From Burkholderiaceae bacterium (GTDB lineage Bacteria; Pseudomonadota; Gammaproteobacteria; Burkholderiales; Burkholderiaceae_B): a stretch of 64,000 bases of DNA. The position numbers and the translations under genes are program-made. How positions within the stretch are numbered: the stretch's first letter is position 1; each line of letters starts with the position of its first letter. This document shows positions 57,945-64,000 of this stretch, one piece after another. The stretch spans positions 62,001 to 126,000 of the forward strand of contig JAJOJF010000022.1 of NCBI GenBank assembly GCA_021208885.1. Direction: 5' to 3'. The notes beneath the pieces were generated by a model. That model searched no databases and had not been told where the DNA came from. It saw only the letters and a list, made by a program, of their open reading frames with translations.

Positions 57945-58619
57945 ATGCTTCACTGGTTCGAGCCAGCCAACATCTATTGCGAGCGCACCGACCCAAGTTT
58001 CTGGTCAGAGCCCGTCAATGCGCTAACCAACCTGGCGTTTGTGGTTGCCGGTTTGCTGCTCATCGCGCAAAGACGTCCACCAGCGCGCCTATTGGGCACG
58101 CTGATCGTGCTGATCGGACTAGGGAGTTTCTTGTTTCACACGTTTGCCAATCGACTGACCGGCTTTCTGGACGTGTTTTTTATTGGCGTGTATCTCATCG
58201 CCTACGCATGGCTTTGGCCGCGCTGGGTGACCAATGCTGGTTTCGTGATCAGATCCTCGAGCGTGGTGGCATTGATCTTGTTGATCGGTATGGCGAGCGC
58301 CTCGGTCGCCTGGCTAAAACCGCTTGCCCCAGGCTTGCCGCCTGGCGCCTACCTCGGCGCGTGGTTTTATGTCATTGCGCTAGCCACGCTATCAGCCACC
58401 AACCAACGGCGGGCGGGCATCTGGCTTTGGGCCACTGCGGGACTATTTCTGGTCTCGATGACCGCCCGCCAGCTGGACTTGCCTTTGTGCGAACAACTCG
58501 GCGGCAGCCACTGGCTTTGGCATGTCATGAATGCGGGCGTGCTTTACGCCAGTGCCCGCGCGTTACTGATCGGTGCCGAATACTCCGGGTCAGAAACGAT
58601 GCGACAAGTTAAGGCCTAG
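57945..58619 (+). CDS. ceramidase-superfamily (CREST-like) membrane protein
   Basis: CERTDPSFWSEPVNALTNLAFVVAGLLLI; GSFLFHTFANRLTGFLDVFFIGVY; seven-TM-like. Confidence 0.78.
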   Translation: MLHWFEPANIYCERTDPSFWSEPVNALTNLAFVVAGLLLIAQRRPPARLLGTLIVLIGLGSFLFHTFANRLTGFLDVFFIGVYLIAYAWLWPRWVTNAGFVIRSSSVVALILLIGMASASVAWLKPLAPGLPPGAYLGAWFYVIALATLSATNQRRAGIWLWATAGLFLVSMTARQLDLPLCEQLGGSHWLWHVMNAGVLYASARALLIGAEYSGSETMRQVKA

Positions 58620-59504
58620 ACCCAAACCAGTGTTGTAGTCCGAATTCCACGTTTGGCTGCCATCGGCAGACTGCGCCTGCACATTGCCGCCAGTGCTTGC
58701 GACACCGTACAGATCAATCCGAGTGCCGGGCAGAAACTGGTAGCTCACACGTGCAAACAAGGGAATCAGGCGGTTCTGACCGATTCCGCCAGCGTAGGGA
58801 CCATTGCTGTTGAGCCTGAACCGATAAGAACGATAAGCGCCGCCGGCACCCAAAGTCCACTGATCATCGACCTTGTACGACAACTCTAGCCCTGCACCAC
58901 CAGCAGGACCCGCTGGCAGCGGATTGCTCAAGGTCCATTGGTCGTTGATTCGCCAGTTGACTGCAATGAATGGAAAAACCCGGTTCTCATCAATCTGGCG
59001 AAATACGCCAGCACCCAACCCAAGCGTCAAGCTTGGCGAGATCGTATGAGTCCCTAACAGGACAGCACCATAAGTAGCAGCCCCTGAAGTGCCAACCCCG
59101 GTCTCAGCGGACCATTCAATCGAGGGATTGACGCTAAAACGCCAAGTTGGCGTTGGCGAATAAGACACACTCAACCCGAGTTGCGGCGTATTGATGCCCG
59201 CCCACGGCGCTTGGCCACCAAATGCAACCGGGTTGCTCCAAGACCAGTGCTGATAACCGTACTCGGCAAACACGCCAGCACCCCACTGGGATGTGAACTG
59301 TCGATTAACGCCCAAACGCGCATTGAACTCATACCAGTCAAAGCTGCCACCCTCGTTCATGCTGGTGTCGAACTGGTTGATGCCGGTCACCGTCAACGAG
59401 GTACTGGTCTGTCCGGGCTGCATGGGCTGTGCGCCCACCGCCCCAAAAACACTAACCAAAAAAAGACAAAGAGCGCTGGCCGCTCGCGGTGGTGTTAATT
59501 TCAT
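58590..59504 (-). CDS. outer-membrane beta-barrel protein (DUF6268-like)
   Basis: Signal peptide ending VGAQ, alternating beta-strand pattern, C-terminal ...LSHRF. Confidence 0.7.
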   Translation of the reverse strand: MKLTPPRAASALCLFLVSVFGAVGAQPMQPGQTSTSLTVTGINQFDTSMNEGGSFDWYEFNARLGVNRQFTSQWGAGVFAEYGYQHWSWSNPVAFGGQAPWAGINTPQLGLSVSYSPTPTWRFSVNPSIEWSAETGVGTSGAATYGAVLLGTHTISPSLTLGLGAGVFRQIDENRVFPFIAVNWRINDQWTLSNPLPAGPAGGAGLELSYKVDDQWTLGAGGAYRSYRFRLNSNGPYAGGIGQNRLIPLFARVSYQFLPGTRIDLYGVASTGGNVQAQSADGSQTWNSDYNTGLGLGLNLSHRF

Positions 59505-59622
59505 TGCACTACCCCTGAATGCGCCGCTGGTGTAACGTTCAGCATAGCCGGATTACGGCGGCCGTCAAGGAGAACCTGTCGGCCTGACAAGACATTGAGC
59601 ACGTTTTGATGTGACATGCGCC

Positions 59623-60546
59623 ATGAAAGCGTTTTATACCGACCATTTTGTATTGCCCCTGCCTGAAGGCCATCGATTCCCCATGGCCAAGTACCGCATG
59701 GTCCGCGAACAGGTCGGCGATTTGCCTGGATTGAATCTGGTTGAAGCGCCACCAGCAACCGACACCCAGTTATTACTGGCGCACGATCCCGTCTATGTAC
59801 AGCGCGTCATCACGGGCACACTTGCCCCTCAAGCTCAACGCGAAATCGGTTTCCCCTGGAGCCCTGGCATGGTCGAACGCTCACGCCGTTCAGTCGGTGC
59901 CACGATTGCTGCATCTCGCGTAGCGCTCGAAGATGGCATCGCCGTCAATCTGGCTGGTGGCACCCATCACGCCTATCGCGACAAGGGCAGCGGGTTTTGT
60001 GTATTCAATGATGCCGCAGTCGCTGCGCGGGTAATGCAACGCAGTCATGGCATCGAACGGATTGCCATCATTGATCTGGATGTCCACCAGGGCAATGGCA
60101 CTGCCAGTATTTTGCGACGAGACGCCAGTATTTTTACGCTTTCGCTTCATGGCGAAAAAAATTTCCCGTTCCGCAAGGAACCGAGCGATCTCGATATTGG
60201 ACTGCCAGATGGCTGCACCGATGCTGAGTATCTCGCAGCACTTGAGAACGCCCTTGATGCACTTTCTCGCCGATTCAAGCCCGATCTACTCATTTACCTC
60301 GCGGGCGCCGATCCGCACGAGGCAGATCGGCTTGGACGATTGAAACTCTCGTTTGCCGGCCTCAAAGCCCGTGATGAACGCGTACTGGAATTTGCCAAAT
60401 CGTTAAATATTGGTGTCGCCATCACCATGGCTGGCGGCTATGGGACCGACATCAACAACACGGTTCGAGTGCATGTGCAAACAATCGCTGCAGCACTGGG
60501 TTATTGGAAGCGCAACGCGACTAAACCGCTGGAGACATCCGCGTGA
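59623..60546 (+). CDS. histone deacetylase-like amidohydrolase
   Basis: KAFYTDHFVLPLPEGHRFPMAKY; GTHHAYRDKGSGFCVFNDAAVAA; IIDLDVHQGNGTA. Confidence 0.9.
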   Translation: MKAFYTDHFVLPLPEGHRFPMAKYRMVREQVGDLPGLNLVEAPPATDTQLLLAHDPVYVQRVITGTLAPQAQREIGFPWSPGMVERSRRSVGATIAASRVALEDGIAVNLAGGTHHAYRDKGSGFCVFNDAAVAARVMQRSHGIERIAIIDLDVHQGNGTASILRRDASIFTLSLHGEKNFPFRKEPSDLDIGLPDGCTDAEYLAALENALDALSRRFKPDLLIYLAGADPHEADRLGRLKLSFAGLKARDERVLEFAKSLNIGVAITMAGGYGTDINNTVRVHVQTIAAALGYWKRNATKPLETSA

Positions 60547-61904
60547 ACCACGCTTTCGCTGAACTGCGCCTCGCCACTCATGTGGCCCAGACGCGCTACG
60601 AAGACTTGCCGGCACATACGGTCGAACGTGCCAAGACGTTTATCGCTGACACCATATCAGTTGGCATGGCGGGCACGGCTGTGCCTGAAGCTCAACACTT
60701 ACTTCAAACTCTCAAAGCGAGTGACTCTGGTGGACCAGTTCAAGTCTGGGGAACGGATACTCGCCTATCGGCACCCAACGCCATCATGGCCAATGCCTTT
60801 GATGTTCACTGTCAAGAATACGACTGCGTGCACGAAGGCGCTGTGGTCCATGCAATGGCCACGCTTTTACCGGTATTAATGGCCCAAGCGCAGACTCAAG
60901 GCAATGTCAGTGGCAAAGACCTCGTGACCGCAGTTGCGGTTGGCATCGATGTGGCCTGCACACTCGGGCTCGCAGCCAAGAACGCCATGCAGTTTTTTAG
61001 GCCAGCCACCGCAGGCGGGTTCGGAGCGGTCGCAGGGCTTGCCAAGCTAAGGGAACTGACGCCGGATCAAATCGTCGCTGCCTGGGGGTTTCAACTGGCA
61101 CAAACCAGTGGCACGATGCAAGGCCATCGCGAAGGACGACCTGTTTTGCCATTGCAGGTTAGTTTCAATGCCAGGGCGGCCTGGCAGTCATGCGAACTGG
61201 CGCAAAGCGGACTGCAATCGCTGGATTTGCCCATAAGCGGCGAATGTGGCTATCTGGCGATGTTCGAACGCGACTATCAACTTGACTCATTACTTGAACT
61301 GTTAGGTCGTGTTTGGCGTATAGACGAATTCAGTCACAAGCCTTACCCGAGCGGACGAGCCACCCATGCAGGTGTTGAGGGGTTACTGCATCTGATGCAA
61401 GAACATCAGCTTGAGCCCGATTCGATTGCAGCGGTAGTGGTTGCTGGTCCTTCACTGATTAGCAGACTCGTCAATCGTCCGCCGATGCCTAACCCGAGCC
61501 CGAATTACGCTCGGCTTTGCATGCCGTTTGTGCTGGCCAAAGTCATGCAGTACGGTCGCCTTGAGCCAAAACACTATTTCGGTCATGAGCTAACAGACCA
61601 CGTGACCTTCAAACTCGCACAAAAGGTCTCTATGCGGGTTGATGACAATCCGGATCCCAATGCCTTCACACCGGCAAGTGTCGAAGTCGAGCTGGCCAAT
61701 GGCAAAGTCATTCAGACCAACATTGCGCATATGCTGGCAAGTCCGAAACGACCCTTAACGCGCCAGCAGTGTCAAGACAAATTCGTCGCGTGTTGTGCGC
61801 TTGCTGTGAATCGACTTGGCCAATCTAATGGTGCTGTGCAACACCTATTTGAAAATTGGCTCGAGCTCGAAAACGTAAACGATCTGCGGGACCTTTTTAC
61901 GTAA
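60543..61904 (+). CDS. MmgE/PrpD family protein
   Basis: VQVWGTDTRLSAPNAIMANAFDVHCQEYDCVHEGAVVHA; GTGA overlap with the previous CDS. Confidence 0.87.
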   Translation: MNHAFAELRLATHVAQTRYEDLPAHTVERAKTFIADTISVGMAGTAVPEAQHLLQTLKASDSGGPVQVWGTDTRLSAPNAIMANAFDVHCQEYDCVHEGAVVHAMATLLPVLMAQAQTQGNVSGKDLVTAVAVGIDVACTLGLAAKNAMQFFRPATAGGFGAVAGLAKLRELTPDQIVAAWGFQLAQTSGTMQGHREGRPVLPLQVSFNARAAWQSCELAQSGLQSLDLPISGECGYLAMFERDYQLDSLLELLGRVWRIDEFSHKPYPSGRATHAGVEGLLHLMQEHQLEPDSIAAVVVAGPSLISRLVNRPPMPNPSPNYARLCMPFVLAKVMQYGRLEPKHYFGHELTDHVTFKLAQKVSMRVDDNPDPNAFTPASVEVELANGKVIQTNIAHMLASPKRPLTRQQCQDKFVACCALAVNRLGQSNGAVQHLFENWLELENVNDLRDLFT

Positions 61905-61937
61905 CACCCAACAACACATCGACAAAGGACGCACACC

Positions 61938-62591
61938 ATGCCCATCGCAGGCAAAGGCATACTAATCACATCCATGAACATAGACCCGGCTCACGAAGAC
62001 GAGTTCAACCTTTGGTATGACCGCGAGCATGTTGCCGAGCGCGTTGCAATCGACGGTTTTATCGAGGCAAGACGATATCAGGCCGTGGATGCTAACCCGA
62101 AATATTTCGCCACTTACACCACCAGCAAATTTGAAGACCTGAGCAGCCCGGCCTATCAGCGTGCGCTTGCCAACCAGACCGAATGGTCTAAAGTCAATAT
62201 TGCCCGATTCAAAGACATGATTCGTGTGGTTGGTCGCATCACAGCCTCTTGCGGTCAGGGCAGAGGTGCCGCCATGGCGGTGGTGCGCATACGACCAAAC
62301 AGTCAACAAGCCGAGCAGCTGCGGCAGACTCTAAAAGAAGATCTCAACCCCGGCAACCTGCAAAAGATCATCTCCCTTCATCTGATCGAGAGCGACCCCG
62401 AACTATCAAAATCACTCACCGAACCAGACAAACCCAATCCGGGCGCTGCCGACTGGTTTGTGCTGGTTGAGGGGACATCAGCAGACGCAGTTACAAACTT
62501 GGCTAGAACACGTTTTTTTGAATCCGGTGCTGAAGTCATTTCCATGGGAACCTACCAACTACTTTGGGACTTGGCCAAAGCTGAACTCTAA
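61938..62591 (+). CDS. EthD/DUF4286-like dimeric alpha-beta barrel protein
   Basis: DPAHEDEFNLWYDREHVAERVAIDGFIEARRYQAVDANPKYFATYTT. Confidence 0.7.
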   Translation: MPIAGKGILITSMNIDPAHEDEFNLWYDREHVAERVAIDGFIEARRYQAVDANPKYFATYTTSKFEDLSSPAYQRALANQTEWSKVNIARFKDMIRVVGRITASCGQGRGAAMAVVRIRPNSQQAEQLRQTLKEDLNPGNLQKIISLHLIESDPELSKSLTEPDKPNPGAADWFVLVEGTSADAVTNLARTRFFESGAEVISMGTYQLLWDLAKAEL

Positions 62592-62650
62592 ACTGGTGCC
62601 AAACGCAAAGATCCCGTCAAGCATCAAAGCCTTAAACGGAGTGGACATTC

Positions 62651-63400
62651 ATGAGCGTTAAAACCATGCTAATTACGGGGGCTAGCCGCGGCATTGGTGC
62701 AGCCACAGCGCTGCTTGCCGGCAAGCACGGCTATCAAGTCGCGGTGAACTACGCCAACAATGATGCGGCTGCACAAGCTGTGGTACACCGCATCAAATCT
62801 CTCGGTGGCAAAGCGCAAGCATTTAAGGCAGATGTGACCAACAATGACGAAGTGATCGGATTGTTCAAGGCTGTCGACGCTGCCTTTGGCGGTTTGGATG
62901 TGTTAGTCAACAATGCGGGTATTCTCGAAACCTTTGGCATTCTACAAGCCACGCCAGACAAAATAAGTCGCACCTTTGAGGCCAATCTTTTTAGCCTCTA
63001 TTACTGCAGCCGGGAAGCCGTCAAACGGATGTCAACCGAACAGGGTGGACGAGGCGGCGTCATCATCAATATGTCTTCTGCTGCCGCCAAGCTTTGCTCA
63101 ATGCCAGGCGGCAATGCCTATTCAGCTTCCAAGGCGGCAGTCGACGGCTTCAATTTGGCACTAGCCAACGAGGTCGGCGCACAGGGCATTCGCGTCAATG
63201 CCATACGACCAGGGTTAATCGCCACCGACATCCAGAATGGCAGAGGCGGGCTTGAAGTCGCTGCAAAAATCGCCAGCACTTCCGTTCCGATGAAACGCAT
63301 GGGCGAGCCCTCTGAGATTGCCGAGGCTGTAATTTGGCTAGCCAGTGAGCATGCCTCTTATGTGCATGGAGCCGTACTTGATGTTGGCGGCGGGCGCTAG
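62651..63400 (+). CDS. SDR-family oxidoreductase
   Basis: ITGASRGIGAATALLAGKHGYQVAV; NNAG; YSASKAAVDGF. Confidence 0.92.
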   Translation: MSVKTMLITGASRGIGAATALLAGKHGYQVAVNYANNDAAAQAVVHRIKSLGGKAQAFKADVTNNDEVIGLFKAVDAAFGGLDVLVNNAGILETFGILQATPDKISRTFEANLFSLYYCSREAVKRMSTEQGGRGGVIINMSSAAAKLCSMPGGNAYSASKAAVDGFNLALANEVGAQGIRVNAIRPGLIATDIQNGRGGLEVAAKIASTSVPMKRMGEPSEIAEAVIWLASEHASYVHGAVLDVGGGR

Positions 63401-64000
63401 CGAGGATTTTCTCCAACCACGGTTGCGCCAGATGTTGGCGCAGCAAATTCGCGGCATGACAGGCTCATCATCTGGCCCGCCAGTGGCGTTTCTCGAGCCG
63501 GCTGGCGATCCCGGGTGGTTTGGCCCAGACAGTGTGACTTGGCAAGTCCATGCCCATTTAGTTTCGATGTTAGTGGGCGGTCTGTCATCACTGTTGATTC
63601 AAGCCATGCACCCGGGCGCCCTCGCGGGCGTTTGGGATCATTCAAGTTTCAGGACAGACCTCAAAGCGCGGCTTGGTCGCACAGCCTATTTCATTGCGGC
63701 CACCACCTACGGTGGTCACGCCATGGCACAAAAGGCGATTGACCATGTAAACCACATCCACCAGCGTGTCACAGGGCTTCGACCAGATGGGCAGCCGTAC
63801 GATGCACGCGACCCTTACCTCTTGCGCTGGGTTCATCTTGGCGAGACGTTGAGTTTCTTAAAAGCCTACTGCACCCATGCAGACACCAGCATGCCCGTGT
63901 TCATGCAAAACCAATACATCTTTGAAATGCAACGCATCGGACTGGCTCTTGGTGCTACTGACCTGCCTCAGACCTTGGCGAGTGCTGAGCAAATGTTGTT
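63381..64000 (+). CDS. MpaB/DUF2236-family oxygenase-like protein, partial (runs off right edge)
   Basis: Open frame from ATG 63381 to edge: ...WFGPDSVTWQVHAHLVSMLVGGLSSLLIQAMHPGALAGVWDHSSFRTDLKARLGRTAYFIAATTYGG...; 20-nt overlap with the SDR end; missing from ORF track. Confidence 0.82.
   Translation, partial: MLAAGASEDFLQPRLRQMLAQQIRGMTGSSSGPPVAFLEPAGDPGWFGPDSVTWQVHAHLVSMLVGGLSSLLIQAMHPGALAGVWDHSSFRTDLKARLGRTAYFIAATTYGGHAMAQKAIDHVNHIHQRVTGLRPDGQPYDARDPYLLRWVHLGETLSFLKAYCTHADTSMPVFMQNQYIFEMQRIGLALGATDLPQTLASAEQML

Noticed and set aside
57977-58612. 211-aa ORF in another plus frame over the ceramidase-like gene
   Set aside because: The overlapping frame has clear membrane-protein and family motifs; this one is Arg/Ala-rich shadow coding

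Overview
The window looks like one chromosomal segment of a betaproteobacterium (Burkholderiales/Alcaligenaceae-like by gene content and order). It is densely coded on both strands. I see no CRISPR array, transposase, integrase or phage genes. Main blocks: a LysR regulator with a TPP-dependent acetolactate-synthase-like enzyme and gcdH; tsaC/sua5-purK-purE-purC-fba; a methyltransferase / mog / giant DUF3141(PhaC-like)-phosphotransacetylase fusion insert; pgk-gap-tkt; rsmE, barstar, maeB; ubiD, an orphan FecCD permease, upp, dacB; queA-tgt-yajC-secD-secF; miaB-phoH-ybeY-corC-lnt; tRNA-Ala/Glu/Asp; TAXI-TRAP; usp/peroxiredoxin; an amidase/CoA-transferase/enoyl-CoA hydratase/PuuE-like catabolic operon with a divergent GntR-MaoC pair; and a HDAC-like/PrpD/EthD-like/SDR/MpaB-like cluster running off the right edge. 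Strongest second-look items: (1) a 1136-aa in-frame fusion of a PhaC-like DUF3141 domain to a complete phosphotransacylase through a Lys/Ala/Pro-rich linker; (2) two mutually exclusive perfect hairpins just before the mog start codon, one of which sequesters the Shine-Dalgarno; (3) secD split by an apparent 1-nt deletion; (4) an AtzG-like small partner coupled to an amidase in an uncharacterised catabolic operon; (5) a perfect FNR/Anr box upstream of a usp gene. All calls come from reading the sequence and supplied translations; no database search was run.
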